Counted from the stretch's first letter, positions 48,001-59,820 are shown. The stretch: 64,000 nt of DNA from Halicephalobus mephisto (GCA_009193035.1 SWDT01000224.1:186001-250000); one strand, 5' to 3'. The notes: a model not told the origin generated them from the letters alone. Made by a program: numbers and translations.

Positions 48001-48856
48001 TGGAATCCAGATGATCGTTCTTTGAATATATTTGTTAAAGATGATGATCGTTTAACATTTCATCGTCATCCTGTTGCTCAAAGTACAGATTGTATACGTG
48101 GAAAAATCGGGTATTCTCGTGGATTTCATGTTTGGCAAATTACATGGCCACAAAGACAAAGAGGTACACATGCTGTTGTTGGAGTTGCAACTAAAGGATC
48201 GATTCTTCATCAAGCTGGTTATACATCTCTTATTGGACAGAATAATGATAGTTTTGGATGGGATTTAAGTAAGTTTTTAAAAAAAATTTTTTTTTTGTAA
48301 ATTAATTTTTTTTAGTTCGAAATAAATGCTATCATGATGGTAGAAATTCAGCTGGTTGGAGTTATCCAACAATTCATGATGGTGTTTTTATTGCACCTGA
48401 TTCTTTCTACTGTATTCTTGATATGGATGAAGGATATTTAGCATTTGCAACTGGAGATAAATTTTTGGGAGTTGCATTTAGAGGACTTAAAGGAAAGAAA
48501 TTGTACCCTATTGTGAGTGCTGTTTGGGGTCATTGTGAAGTTACTATGAAATATATGGGCAGTTTAGAACGTAAGTATTATAAATTATTTGATTCCCCAA
48601 GGCGATTTTTGGGTGACTGATAAAGGAGCATTTATTGCTTTTGTAAAGTGTTTGTGCATCGCCATTGTGGTGAATCTTTTTGAAAATTAGTTAAATAAGA
48701 GCTTATTGTTGTTGTATTTTAGCTGAACCGAAGACATTACTGGAGATTTGTCGTCGTCAAATTCGTATTCAAATGGTGCAAGATAATATTAGTGTTGATG
48801 AACTGCCATTACCGTCCACATTGAAACGATATGTTGATTGCAGTGCATGCAGGTGA
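42029..48856 (+). CDS. SPSB / Gustavus SPRY-domain SOCS-box protein, alternative 5' exons
   Basis: The common part is three exons plus a terminal one: 47591-48268, 48316-48570 and 48723-48856. They encode a Ser-rich linker, a SPRY domain and a C-terminal SOCS box. The SPRY domain shows [40 protein letters not shown] and [20 protein letters not shown]; the SOCS box reads [12 protein letters not shown] and [15 protein letters not shown] proteins are substrate receptors for Cullin-5 ubiquitin ligases; Drosophila Gustavus binds Vasa. Three possible 5' exons exist: 42029-42253 (75 codons, MEWLQRHIF), 45023-45092 (with internal MGQNLSHHH, like the MGQ start of vertebrate SPSB1) and 47028-47460 (144 codons, acidic). 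The second and third both end in phase 1 (GAT G) and fit the common exon. Introns of about 2.8 and 2.5 kb are far larger than any other here. Confidence 0.87.
43534..43791. repeat. Cluster of hairpin repeats, two good and two decayed units
   Basis: Units at 43534-43581 and 43741-43791 begin GGATAGTGT and end GGACACTATC. Between them two degenerate units (about 43605-43660 and 43670-43720) keep AGATAATTT and a central TTTCGAAAT but have lost the perfect ends. The flanking phrase AACAACCGCAAT also repeats. Confidence 0.75.
44725..44732 (+). promoter_or_regulatory. TATA-like element, possible internal promoter
   Basis: TATATAAA in a locally GC-richer context (CGGGCC just before it), about 290 bp upstream of the exon with the MGQNLSHHH start. 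It could serve an internal promoter of the SPSB-like gene. AT-rich DNA gives such matches by chance. Confidence 0.3.
47018..47025 (+). other. Probable spliced-leader acceptor of the short SPSB transcript
   Basis: GTGTTTAG ends two bases before the ATG at 47028, which opens a 144-codon exon. No donor upstream joins it in frame, so a separate trans-spliced transcript is likely. Confidence 0.45.
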
Positions 48857-50070
48857 AAAACGAATATCTGTTGTTCCAATAATATTACGGGATTTATTTT
48901 GTACGTATTTCGCTGTATTTTTTTTTCACAAAAAAAAATTTTACTGCGCGCACCGGTGATATATTGCTCAGTCGTGTTTTATGCGCTTAAGCTTCCCAAG
49001 ATTGCTTTCTTGTGTATAGGAATCGAGCTAGCTTGTTTTGTTAATTCTGTTTTTTTGAGTGTATGCTCAGTTCAGTCTAATTCAGAATCGCTAACAGGGA
49101 ATCTCGGTTCACCTTGGGATTGTTTGCGTCTTACTTGCTCATGTTGTATTTTCCAAGAGTAACAAATAAATCGGTGATTATTATGTTGAAGATGTGGGTT
49201 GATTTTTGGAAATTGAGAAAATTGTGGGAATATACTTGTTTCTTGATAAGAGTAATCGACTTAGAGACCTGAAATGAATCAGATTGAATCAAATGAGTCC
49301 AGAAAACATGAGTGTCGGAAAAGTTGGATGTTCTGTTATCAGTCCAAGAATACGGTCCTGGGAAATTATGACGGATCTCCGGGTGAACATATCAACTAGA
49401 GACGAATGAGTTGATTTCACTCTCGTCAAAACAGGGGTTTTAGTTATTTTTATGTAATTGAGTATTTCTCAATTAAGAAAATAAATAAAGTTAAATTTTG
49501 ATAATTATCGATGGAGTTGATTAAAATAAAGGAAGATTGTTTTTGTGTACTTTGAATGCTTTACAATGTTATTGTGGCTAAAATCTAGAGTAAAACTGAA
49601 TAAAGAAATAATTTCCAAAAAATGAATTTATTTCTACAATTTTCTTATAAGAAATATTCAACCGACTTATCGATACAGAATTCATTGTTAAATTTATCGA
49701 AAAAGCTCTAGAAATTATCTGAGTCAATCTACAATCTTAATTTATAAAGATAATCGTTAATTTAAAGAATAAAAAACGTCTCGAAGTAGATAATTTTGAA
49801 AGTTTCCACTATCTTGATTTCCTTGTTGATTACTCGGGATATATCTGAAAGGGAAAGTGCAATAGATAAAATCAATAAAAATAAAAGGGAAAGTAAAAAA
49901 CCTAAAATGTTCAACTCCTTAGGCCGACGATCGCAACCTGTGTCGAAAGGAATTCCACTCCTCTCGACGCGAAAATCTTTTTTTCATCTGACTTTCAATT
50001 GTTGCTTTTACTCTGTTCGATCTACCATATTTCTTTATATTTTTGCTCATTTTCACTGTTATACAATTGA
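48857..50070. other. Intergenic region SPSB / mL41
   Basis: About 1.2 kb. The left part is the SPSB-like 3' UTR, with an AATAAA at about 49165. Nothing coding is supported; the open frames here lack motifs. The mL41 promoter should lie at the right end. Confidence 0.45.
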
Positions 50071-50771
50071 ATGGCATCTTTGAACCCGTTATTCCATGTG
50101 AGGCATGTCCGTTCTCTGAATGATTACTATTTCCGAGCTCCTTGGCCGTTTGTCAAGAACCGAACAACTGGATGGAGGAAAATCGGTCCGATTACGATTG
50201 AGAAGTCCAAGTATCCGGGACAGGATAGAGAATTCCCCGAGATCAGTCCGAAATTCAAAACGAAAACGGAATCAGGAAACGACCCAAGATTGAGAAGTTT
50301 GTTTTTCTACTTTTATATAATTTTACATTCATTCATACGTTGACCGTATTTATCCGACTTTATTATATCTCAATTACTTCAGATTACACCGGTGTAGTCC
50401 CGACAGGATACACTGATCCTAAAACTGGTGAATTTGTGTTGGTAAAGGAGATGGTTCCCGAACTAGTTGTGCCTGATCTTACTGGATTCGAGTTGAAGCC
50501 TTATGTGTCCTACAGAACAGATGTTGAGATCGACAAAAGGTATGTTCTTCTGCATTACTGACAATCGATTAATATGTCATGCATCAATATTTCCAGAAGG
50601 ACAGCATATGAGAAAAAAGTACTCGAAAAAGGAAGTGAAGAAGCTGCGGATTTAGCCACTTCAGAAGATCAGAGATGGCCACCTCCACCAATGACCCCAA
50701 AGACACTGTTCGATCTCTATTATGCCGATGAAGTTAGAGCAGCTTGGAAGAAGAAACAGAATGAGTCTTGA
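50071..50771 (+). CDS. mrpl-41: Mitochondrial large ribosomal subunit protein mL41
   Basis: Three exons (50071-50299, 50384-50538, 50597-50771) give about 185 residues. The core [20 protein letters not shown], followed by YVSYR, is nearly identical to the human MRPL41 core. An extended N-terminal region (about 75 residues with [18 protein letters not shown]) and a C-terminal helix ([32 protein letters not shown]) surround it, as in nematode orthologues. mL41 lies near the polypeptide exit tunnel of the mitoribosome. It is longer than the 137-residue human protein. The next gene, also mitochondrial, starts about 490 bp downstream. Confidence 0.88.
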
Positions 50772-51245
50772 AGCTGGTTCTAACTTGTGTAGTCCGTAGT
50801 TGAACTCATTGTTAGGATGTTTGTGCCTTACTTTTATTTGAACGAAATGATATAAAATTGTTGAAGTCTATCAAAACCAAGTAATTTTTATTTACCAGTT
50901 GTAAAAGTAGCAAATTTCGCGGAGGGAGCAGAAAGAGTTCAGGGGAAAGTTTGGCCGCGGGCTTAGATGCTTGGAACATAACGCCAAGCGTCGCTCGTTG
51001 CACTGAAGACGCGAATTTCGGAAGAAGTTTATTAATTTTTGAATCATTCCAGAAAACTTTTCTACTCGTTTTGCTTTGTGGTGGATTCAGTTAAGCTTAA
51101 TCCACACAATGATCGACAGAACGGGTGACAATCCGCAGGAAATTCAAAGTTTTCGAAAGTTTTTGCTCTTGACCCTCCCATTTATCGATTTTTTTCATCT
51201 TTGTTAATTAACTCGTTTTTTAATGATTTATTATGGTAATTATAA

Positions 51246-51253
51246 TTTTCCAG
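51246..51253 (+). other. Probable spliced-leader acceptor of NDUFB8
   Basis: AATTTTCCAG ends three bases before the NDUFB8 ATG. No upstream exon fits, so it is read as a trans-splice site and supports the chosen start. Confidence 0.55.
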
Positions 51254-51256
51254 ACA

Positions 51257-52071
51257 ATGGCCAATGTGCTCCGAGTCTCAACTCGGTCGTTTCATATGTC
51301 TCCGGTAGTTAGTAAGTAATTTGTAAACATTTCTTACCATAACTTCTAACATTGGCCGTTGGTTAATTACTCCAGCACTGTCAATTATTATCTTTCAGGC
51401 CGTGGACCACTCTCATTTGATGGATGGTATCCTCGTGATCACAAACCTGGTCCGTACCCAACGAATGAGAAGGAGCGAAGAGCTTCAGCCATCAAATACG
51501 GCATGAGACCCGAAGATTATCAGTGAGTTCATATATCAATTTTCACTTTAAGGTGCTTACAACAACTTGTTTTAGACCTATTTCCATGGATAATGTTAAT
51601 CTTTATGCTGGGGATTATCCTGACGTTGGAACCATTACCTACGATCACAAGGATCCGTATGAGAACTTCAGTGACCGTCTTCATCGTCGTAATTGGGGAG
51701 AATTAGTGCCTATGGAGATGATGAAATATCGTGGTGACCGTCTGACATTCACGGGTTTGGAAGTTGAAACTTATGGGAAGTAAGTGAAATCACGAAGACC
51801 TCGATCTGATCCATTACTTTCAGCTGGAAGGCTCTATGGTTGATTCTCCGTATTTGCATCCCCATGGCGTTCGTTGCTTATTACTTTGCTGATTCCCATC
51901 CAGATAATATCCGCTGGAGATCGCCTGTGGTATGTTTTGAATTCGGTTTATCCAGTCTAATTCTGTTTTTAGCTCCCGAAGCAGTACCCTTACGATTTCT
52001 ACAGGGCCTTCCCCTTCGACGACCCTCGTAAGTACCCGATCGTTAACTACTCTTTCGAGCCTGTTGAGTAG
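51257..52071 (+). CDS. ndub-8: NADH dehydrogenase (complex I) subunit NDUFB8
   Basis: Five exons (51257-51310, 51399-51521, 51573-51780, 51824-51928, 51973-52071) give about 195 residues; the first two and last are too short for simple frame searches. A mitochondrial-type N-terminus (VLRVSTRSFHM) precedes YGMRPEDYQP, AGDYPDVG and LHRRNWGELVP, the NDUFB8 signature (RPEDYEPYPDD, GDYP, LRLNWGEP in human). One membrane helix follows (ILRICIPMAFVAYYFA), then LPKQYPYDFYRAFPFDDP. NDUFB8 is an accessory subunit in the distal membrane arm. ING-3 begins about 200 bp downstream on the same strand; from memory the two orthologues are also adjacent in C. elegans (Y51H1A.3 and Y51H1A.4). Confidence 0.9.
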
Positions 52072-52274
52072 GATGTGGATGCTGCTTTAGGTTATTTAGA
52101 GTAAATTGGGTGTTTTGAAAGGAAATGTGATTAAATGTATACATTATACCGAGATTTTCTTGATCCGTTTTTATCGGACGTTTTACTTTATTCCAATCGT
52201 TTTCGGTTTTTACAATTGCTTGCAGTGAACTACAGGTTCCTTACAAGGCTGGCGAGCCTCGTTCATGTTGGTAA

Positions 52275-54497
52275 ATGCAATATTATTATGAATGTATTGA
52301 CAGTAAGTTTACTCAACTTTTTCACTCACTAAGCAAACTATTTTAGTTTTTGATAAGCTTGTTCCGGAGATTAGAAAGCACGTAAAGGTAATACGTAAAA
52401 TAGATGCCGACATGTTCTGTAAGTTTCAAAAACAAATGGATGTAGGAAATGACAGGTGTTTTCAGTGATGCAAGAAATGCTGTTATCATCTTGCCAGTCC
52501 GTGGAGAAGGAATTCGAAAGAATGGACCCAGCTGCAAGGATGGCTAACATCGATTGTATTTCTAATGCAGTTGAAGAATTTGTATCGCTTTCAAAACAGA
52601 AGAAGGAAGTGTCCAGGAGCTTAACATTATCCATTAATTTTTATTTGAACAAGTTTCGTGGTTACATCGCAGAATTCCGGCATGAAGTGGATCTTGAATC
52701 CCCTTGTACATCAATGGAAATTGAGAAAAGTAAGTTTTTGGTATTACAATAAGGTGTGGCAGAGAGTAATTTTCAAGAAGCGCACGATAACCATAGCAAT
52801 TAATTAACTAAATTACGGCAATGTCTTTGAGTATTAGGGCAGTTGATTACAGTAATGAAATCCAATAATTACTGCTTGTCAAGTGGGATTTGTTTTCAAT
52901 GGAAATTTTGGTTGAATATTGGGTATAAGGAGAACTTTCTCCATGTAGATCCAATTGAGCGCAGGAATACTTGGGTTCTCCTTCTTTGCATTCTCTGTCA
53001 TGAGGGTTATACTCTCCTTTTAAAAGTTAATTGATTATGAAGCTATTTCAGAAACCAAAGACATGTTTAAGAAACGGTTGAAAGAATACGATGAATTGAG
53101 GGATGAATATGACATTTTTGACAAGCTCTTGGATTTGCCAGAAGTTGTTCCAGAAGACGAGCATGAAGCAGATATTCCCGACACTAGCTTAGATCATAAG
53201 GGAAGTAATTTTAGCCAGGTTAGGTTTCGAAGATGAATTATACGCGTTTTTGTAATTCCAAAGATGCTTATTAACCTTTAAAATAATAGACTAACTATGT
53301 ATATCTTTGGGAAATCATCCTTCGTTAACCCACCGCCATGCACTCAGTCTTTAGCTTGCTGGAATCTAGTAGACGATGAGTGAAATTGAAAAATTGGTTT
53401 TAGAATAAACTACTAAATGGACAGAAGCAGTCCCTTACACAGTTCTGCCAGAATGTAATCAACCAATTAACGTTCCAAGAGGATTCTGGCCCCATGAGAT
53501 CCAGAGCAGGATCAGCGGGATTGGGGATGAAGCGGACTCATGGTGCCCTGAGGATAAAAACAGAAACTGGCAGTAGGAGAGGGTCAGTTGCTGCCAGTGG
53601 AACCCCGTCCCCGAGGACGTTGTCGCCGAAACCGACAAAGGCTATGAAACTCTCACATAACGACTCGATGCCAACTTTGAATATCCCCCTTCCGAGTCCT
53701 TCTAACAGCACTTCTCCGATGGAGTATTCTCCAAGCCCCAGTTCGGGAATGAGCTTCAATTACAATGGGGAAAGTACATATTCCACCATGCCTTCATTTT
53801 CTGGATCTCAGGAAAGTCGACATGGACGACAGAGGAAGTGAGTATAATGAATGGAAAATGAGAAAATTGGAAAGTTACCTTTTAGGTTTACTCCAAAAGT
53901 ACAGCAAATGTTTAAAGAAAATAAGTTGGGACCAGGAAGGCCGACTCATCATCAACAACAATATCAACAACAGTTACAACAAGTGGCTCAGATGAATCAT
54001 AGTGGACAGCCTCAAATGAATAATGGATCGCAATCGAGGCCACCGTCGTCTCAATATATGGCTGAAGATTATCCTCCAAATGGGTTACCACAGAATCATC
54101 AATACACTTTTCAACCGAGTTATATGAACTCTCAAATGGTTCAACCACAATTACAACAATCTATTCCACCACCGGGATTTCAACAACATCCAAATAGTAA
54201 CCCGTATTTTCCTCAACATCAAGCGAATGTAAGGTATAGTGCTCCAAACGGGATGATCCGTAGGACCACGGATAATGGCCATGAACAGGAGGAGGATGAT
54301 CGGCCTTGGTGCTTTTGTGGAGAACGCAGTTATGGGGAGATGATAGCTTGTGATAATAAGGAGGTACGGTAATTGAGGATTTGGAAGATTTTAATGGTGA
54401 ATTTTAGTGCACATATGAGTGGTTCCACTTTTCATGTGTTGGCATTACTGAGAGACCTGTCGGCAATTGGTTATGTCCTCAATGCCGACGATCCTGA
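52275..54497 (+). CDS. ing-3: ING-family PHD-finger protein (ING3-like)
   Basis: Seven exons, about 510 residues. Exon 1 (52275-52302) starts MQYYYECID, the counterpart of the MLYLEDYLE start of ING3. The N-terminal ING helices follow (FDKLVPEIRKHVKVIRKID; LSLSKQKKEVSRSLTLS region), then DMFKKRLKEYDELRDEY. The long middle is disordered, rich in Ser, Pro, Gln and Asn, with repeated SP/TP sites. The end is a PHD finger: WCFCGERSYGEMIACDNKEC, then YEWFHFSCVGITERP and GNWLCPQC, with all zinc ligands of the C4-H-C3 pattern and the Y-x-E-M-x-x-C-D aromatic-cage motif that reads H3K4me3. ING3 is a subunit of the NuA4/TIP60 histone acetyltransferase. The stop is at 54495. It probably shares an operon with NDUFB8. 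Confidence 0.9.
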
Positions 54498-54915
54498 CTG
54501 ATTCCCAGAATAATTTCAATCTCCGTAGTACGCGTCAAACTTTCACTCAATCTCATCGACTGTTATCCTCAAAAAGGTCTCCTTTGTTTTGGCGTTTTCC
54601 GTTGTTACCTGGATAATAAAAAAGTACAAAATTGGTCGACGAGAAATTGATTACGCAAAAATGTGAAAGACCCGTTTCGAAATAAACCACGCCTAAGGAA
54701 TCAAGTATCTGCCATACAAGGATTTGCGAATATGACGAATCGATGGATTTCGTCAAGATCATTGTCAAGAATCTAGGATCAATATGGATGAGTAACTCGT
54801 AAATCAGTTTGTTTTGAATTTTCAAAAAGAATTTTTGAGATAACTTTGACCGAGAAGTCGGCCGCACATTCTGCTGTCTGGCTTGGCGTTATGTTCTGCG
54901 TTCTAGCAATTGATG

Positions 54916-54928
54916 GAACTTTCTGGAA
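54916..54928 (+). promoter_or_regulatory. Heat-shock element (distal)
   Basis: GAActTTCtgGAA: three perfectly spaced inverted nGAAn units, the minimal HSF1 site. It lies about 640 bp upstream of the Hsp40 start. Confidence 0.5.
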
Positions 54929-55083
54929 GGTCTTTCATTTTTTCTCTCGAAAATTCCCACTATACGAGGTAAAAGGTGTTGTCGATGTTTGTTTTAATCT
55001 AATCATTAATAAGGCTTTTTGAAATTGTTGCCCTAAGAAGTGTCTTCGAGATTTACTGTCAGGTGTTCACGTGGAGTTCTTTC

Positions 55084-55101
55084 GAATGTTCTAGAATATT
55101 T
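55084..55101 (+). promoter_or_regulatory. Heat-shock element (proximal)
   Basis: GAAtgTTCtaGAAtaTTT: three perfect nGAAn units in alternating orientation plus a partial fourth, matching a consensus HSF1 site. It lies about 470 bp upstream of the DNAJB start, as expected for a heat-inducible Hsp40 gene. Confidence 0.65.
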
Positions 55102-55569
55102 TCGTCGATAAGTGCGAGTTTCTCTAAAATTGAAGTTTTTTTTGTATCTTTTCCGACAATTTTTCGTGCTAAAGTTGTAAACTTTGGTAAAATTTAATTT
55201 GATTTACTTTATAATTAAACTTGGATTATGTAAATCCATATATCTTGTCTTAATATTTATCGATTTATGTTGCTAGCCTTGGTTCGTTACATCGAGTCTG
55301 ATCCGTGTTTATCAAGGATGAACATCAATCTTGTCATTTCCTTGGATTAGGATTGTGTTTCGGGTTGATTTTCGGCTTCCCCATTGCGGACTTCAATATG
55401 ATCTAATTTGGGTCATTGCCACGGAAGATTTGAAAAATGTGTCTTCCTTGTTTCGCGCATCCGTGATTGTCTATGTAAACCTTTCCGTGTTGACTTTTTG
55501 AAGTGTCTTTTTGTGCTAATTTGTACATTTTAGGTTATTACATTATTTTTATAAATTCTTGTACCCAAT

Positions 55570-56636
55570 ATGGGAAAAGACTATTACAAGATTTTGGGGA
55601 TTTCCAAAGGAGCCTCTGATGATGAAATCAAGAAGGCATACAGGAAAATGGCGCTAAAGTACCATCCTGATAAAAACAAAGAACCTGGAGCTGAAACGAA
55701 ATTCAAGGTTTGTGTCAAATTTGTTATTGATAATAATTTTTTTTCAGGAAGTTGCCGAGGCTTACGATGTCTTATCAGATTCGAAAAAGAAGGAGATTTA
55801 TGACAAGTTTGGTGAAGAAGGACTCAAGGCCGACGGAATCCCAGGTGGAGCTAGTGGTGGATCCAACGGATTCCATTACCAATTTACTGGAGACCCGATG
55901 CGAATGTTCTCTCAGATGTTTGGCAATGGGATGTTTGCTGATTTTGGCGGCTTTGGTGGACCTGGTGGGCCTGACGTAAGTTTTTACATGCAAACTTAAT
56001 TTTTAATAAGTTATTAATATTTAGATCATGTTCACAACTGGGGATGACTTTGGATTTGGAATGCCGGGGATGGGACACGGAAGACGAGCCCAAAGACAAG
56101 ACCCTACAGTTCAGCACGAGTTGCCAGTATCCTTGGAAGACATATATAAAGGATGCACGAAGAAGATGCGAATCACGAGGAAAGTCGTCAGCGCCGATGG
56201 CAGCGTGAAGACAGAAGACAAAGTTCTTTCAATCAACATTAAACCAGGATGGAAGTCTGGAACGAAGATTACCTTCCCGAAAGAAGGAGATCAGATGCCC
56301 GGTCGTGTGCCAGCTGATATAGCCTTTGTGATCAAGGACAAGCCTCATCCGAAATTCAAGAGAGAGGGATCAGATATCAGATACGTTCACAAACTGTCAT
56401 TGAAGGATGCTTTGTGCGGAACTGTAATTCATGTTCCTACATTAGATGGAACATCTCAAGAAATGCGCCTCGAGAATGTGATCAAACCCAATTCTACACG
56501 GAGACTCTCTGGACAAGGTCTACCGAATCCGAAGCTGAACAATAAACGCGGAGATCTCATTGTTGAATTCAATGTTGTCTTCCCCGACACCATTTCGCAG
56601 TCTTTAAAGAGCACTCTTAAAAATATTGAATTTTGA
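55570..56636 (+). CDS. dnj-13: Type II Hsp40 co-chaperone (DNAJB1/4/5-like)
   Basis: Three exons (55570-55707, 55749-55976, 56025-56636), about 325 residues, the usual type II length. The J domain occupies residues 1-70 ([20 protein letters not shown], then YHPDKNKEP with the HPD motif, then YDVLSD). The Gly/Phe-rich segment has [11 protein letters not shown]. The two C-terminal substrate-binding domains start [17 protein letters not shown] and end [13 protein letters not shown]. No zinc-finger cysteines are present, which separates it from type I. It stimulates Hsp70 ATPase and hands over misfolded clients in the cytosol and nucleus. Two heat-shock elements upstream suggest HSF-1 control. 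In C. elegans the DNAJB1-type orthologue is DNJ-13. Confidence 0.93.
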
Positions 56637-57765
56637 CCACTAACTCGATGATGCCCGAGCTGACAGACAAAACGGGTTCCTACGAGACTTTGTCAGACGG
56701 CACTGTTACTTTTACCCCCTTTTTGTACCTTTTTTGGTTCTATAGTCCTGAGCGAAGGGGAAGGAAGGTTTTCTCTCTTTGCTTTCCACTGGATTTGATT
56801 TATTCTCCATTAACTTTTATAAAATTTTCTTGAAATTGAATTGTTGAATACCCTTGAAATTTGGGTAAATTGTTGCTGCAGAGAATATCAATTTTCAGGA
56901 CAATAAATTTATCCTGTCATAAGTTAGTTGCTGAATGCTAAATGGGGGAGGTCCTTTGTCTTGGGTTGGCCTTCGTGTTGTCAGAAAGGATATTGGCTAT
57001 TGACGTGGAAAACTGAAACAGAAAGGCTTACTTTTTTTGGTCTCCCTTGTGGCAACCTCAGGCAAAGTTTATCACGGAACCTTTCAGAAACAAATCTAAA
57101 ATTGTCTAGTTTAATAATGATGAAATTTAGAGACAGCTGAAATAATTTTTAATAATTCTAAAATTTTTTGAGCAGCTATTGGATTTATTTATTTTAGAAT
57201 GAATTTTTAAAACGTTTACTTTTTGGATTTTTGTGCTTGTTGGATTTTTGTGATTTTTTCGTTTTCGAAGTTTTAAAATTGTCACAAACGTCAATAGTGA
57301 GTTTTTTGTTTCCGTTTAATGAGTCAACCATGGAGTTTCCAAGAAATCTCAGATGCAATTTGATTCTTTTAACTTTTTTTAGAATTTGTTTTTTGGTTTG
57401 GTAATTTTAAATTATGTTTTTAAAAGTAGAAAGTTCACTAAGAATCTTTTTGTTTCAAGTACGTACTTGAGGATCTGCAGTTGCGGGACAGAATTTGACT
57501 TTCATTTCCTGGCCATTGACGTTTTGAAATAAAAATTAGCTTCAATTTGAGTCCTTCTGAGGGCATTTGGTTTCATAACTGAAGCCATTTCTGAAATAGT
57601 TTTCTTTGTATTCCCCGTTCTCAAAGATCTAAGTGCCGTGAGAATTTTTACAAAACGTAAAATATCAAGTTTCTTAATTTTTAGACAAAGGGAAATATTT
57701 CGTTCAAAGAACTGGAATCCTTGCATTACGTCAATGAATCTTGTTTTTGCTGATTTTTAACTAAA
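56637..57765. other. Intergenic region DNAJB / 7TM receptor
   Basis: About 1.1 kb, AT-rich. The left part is the DNAJB 3' UTR. A minus-strand frame at 57502-57726 shows no known motif. Nothing else is supported. Confidence 0.4.
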
Positions 57766-59726
57766 ATGACAGCTTCATCGTCGGGAATCGTCAACGAAAC
57801 GGAATTCCTCGCTGCTACTGTACAGGAGAAAATCGGGATTAAAACAATCGTTATATACTGTATTGAGCTTCCGTTACTACTGCTTGGTTTTATTTTTTGT
57901 GCAGTTTTTTTGAAAATCGTCAGACGGACGAGATGTTTCCATCAGGTTTTCGTTGAAAAAATTAGTTTTATTTTAAAATTTAATTTTTAGAATCTTCGAT
58001 TTTTGCTCGGGAATTTTTCGTTGTCATTTCTCATCGTCATAATTTCGAGATTCATGATAATTATACCTCTTCTGGTGTCCTTCGCCATCGACAACGACGT
58101 GAGCGAAATCCTCTGGTGCAGATTGGCCAAAGCTCTCCATGACTGCGGGCTGTATGTCGGGGCCATCAACATCATCGTCATCGTAATCGAGAGAACCGTG
58201 GCAACCGTCAAAGCCGCTAATTACGAAACCAAGAAAACTCCAATATTGGGAATTTTCATGGTAAATTGTCAGGTTAGTCTTAACCTAATATCAGTCATTG
58301 AATTTGGATTAGTTTTCTTAGGATTTATTTGATTACATTTTTTACTTCCTACCATAATCCCTAATTTGCAGTGGCTGTTCTCATTAGTCTTCGTGTGGTT
58401 CAACCAGGTCAACGCACAACCTATCGGGTACTCGGTCCATCTGACTGCCTGCCAACGGGAGTACGTCAGCAAAGTCCTCAGTTTGTTCCTCATCGTAGTT
58501 TTCTGCTGTGACTTTGTGTCAATGGCGGTAAGTCTTGTTTATTCAATTATCCCACACAAAAAACGATACATACTATGCAATATATCAGCATACTAAAGCA
58601 GCTTTGTTATATAGGATATGTTATACTTTATGTATCGACATATTAGAATTATTTTGTTAGAAGAAGATTTAGAAAGTTAACTATACAAAAACGATACATA
58701 CTATGCAATATATCAGCATACTAAAGCAGTTTTGTTATATAGGATATGTTATACTTTATGTATCGACATATTAGAATATTTTTGTTGAAAGAAGATTTGA
58801 AAAGTTAACTATACAAAAACGATACATGTGTAATAAATATATCAGCATACTAAAGCAGCTTTGTTATATAGGATATGTTATACTTTATTTATCAATATAT
58901 TAGAATTATTTTGTTAGAAGAAGATTTAGAAAGTTAACTATACAAAAACAATACATACTATGCAATATATCAACATACTAAAGCAGTTTTGTTATATAGG
59001 ATATGCTATACTTTATGTATCGACATATTAGAATTATTTTTGTTGGAAGAAGATTTAGAAAGTTAATTATGCAGAAGAAATCATGTATAGTATGTAATAA
59101 TCAATACACTAAAACGGCTCTAATATGTAGGATATATTACACTTTATGTACTGATATATTGGAACTAGTTTTTGTATGTATTTAAATTGTTCTTTTAGAT
59201 TTTTTTCCTACTTCTTCACGTAAACAAAAGAAGGTACAGTCACCACAGTAACGGCTTTGAGAACCACTATGCCCTTTCGGCTAGGTACCAAATTGCGGAA
59301 AATATAAGAACAACTAGGTTACTGTATCCTTTGGTTACTGCTTATCTCCTCGGATCGGTGATCAGTGTGAGTTTACTGTATTCAGGAGGTCAAGTGACAA
59401 GGAGTCTGAAAGCAGAAGGAAAACCGATATCTTTGGCTTTACACTTGCAATCCACCAACTGGGGACAGTCCTTTGACGTACTCTTTGCTCTTTTGGCAAT
59501 TATCTTTCCTCATCTAGCTATCTACGGTCATCACAGTTTGCTTAGGGAATTCAAAAAGATTCTGTTTTTCGATAAGGAAACGAGAAGGATGAATCCAAGA
59601 CAACCCAGGACTCTCGATGGAAACAAGTTAATCATGTCCATGTCGGAAGAAAGACAACTGCATTTCAAGAATCTGGAAGACATGTGGAATATGGGTAACG
59701 GTCGTGCTTCTCCTAGAAGACCTTGA
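57766..59726 (+). CDS. Nematode 7TM chemoreceptor, SRA/SRAB superfamily
   Basis: Four exons (57766-57945, 57991-58272, 58372-58528, about 59199-59726), about 380 residues with seven helices. The decisive element starts the last exon: YALSARYQIAENIRTTRLLYP, the LSxRYQxxENI motif between helices 5 and 6 that marks the Sra superfamily (SRA, SRAB, SRB, SRE). Helix 3 carries INIIVIVIERTVATVKAANY, the E-R-x-x-A form common in this group. The receptors act in chemosensory cilia. The tail has a short basic, Ser-rich stretch (ASPRRP). The third intron (about 670 bp) is filled by a 128-bp minisatellite. The family within the superfamily is uncertain, most like SRAB. Confidence 0.8.
58560..59175 (+). 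repeat. 128-bp tandem repeat, about five copies, in a receptor intron
   Basis: Copies begin with CGATACATACTATGCAATAT near 58564, 58692, 58820, 58949 and 59078, so the period is 128-129 bp. The first four are over 90 per cent identical by eye; the fifth is degenerate. Each contains GATATGTTATACTTTATGTA. The array occupies almost the whole third intron of the SRA-like receptor gene. Confidence 0.85.
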
Positions 59727-59820
59727 TGAATTTCGGGTTTATTTATCTCGGATTTATAAACTATATAGATGAAGTTTAACAATCGAGTTCAAGTCATAAA
59801 TCAGCGGTAGTTCTAAACTT

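Larger units (their letters stand above)
54498..55569. other. Intergenic region ING-3 / DNAJB
   Basis: About 1.1 kb with no supported gene. The left part is the ING-3 3' UTR. Two heat-shock elements (about 54916 and 55084) are listed separately; the right part should be the DNAJB promoter. Confidence 0.5.

Noticed and set aside
57502..57726. 74-codon minus-strand frame before the SRA-like receptor
   Set aside because: Briefly resembled a ribosomal protein tail (basic, ending TSMARK) but matches none on inspection.
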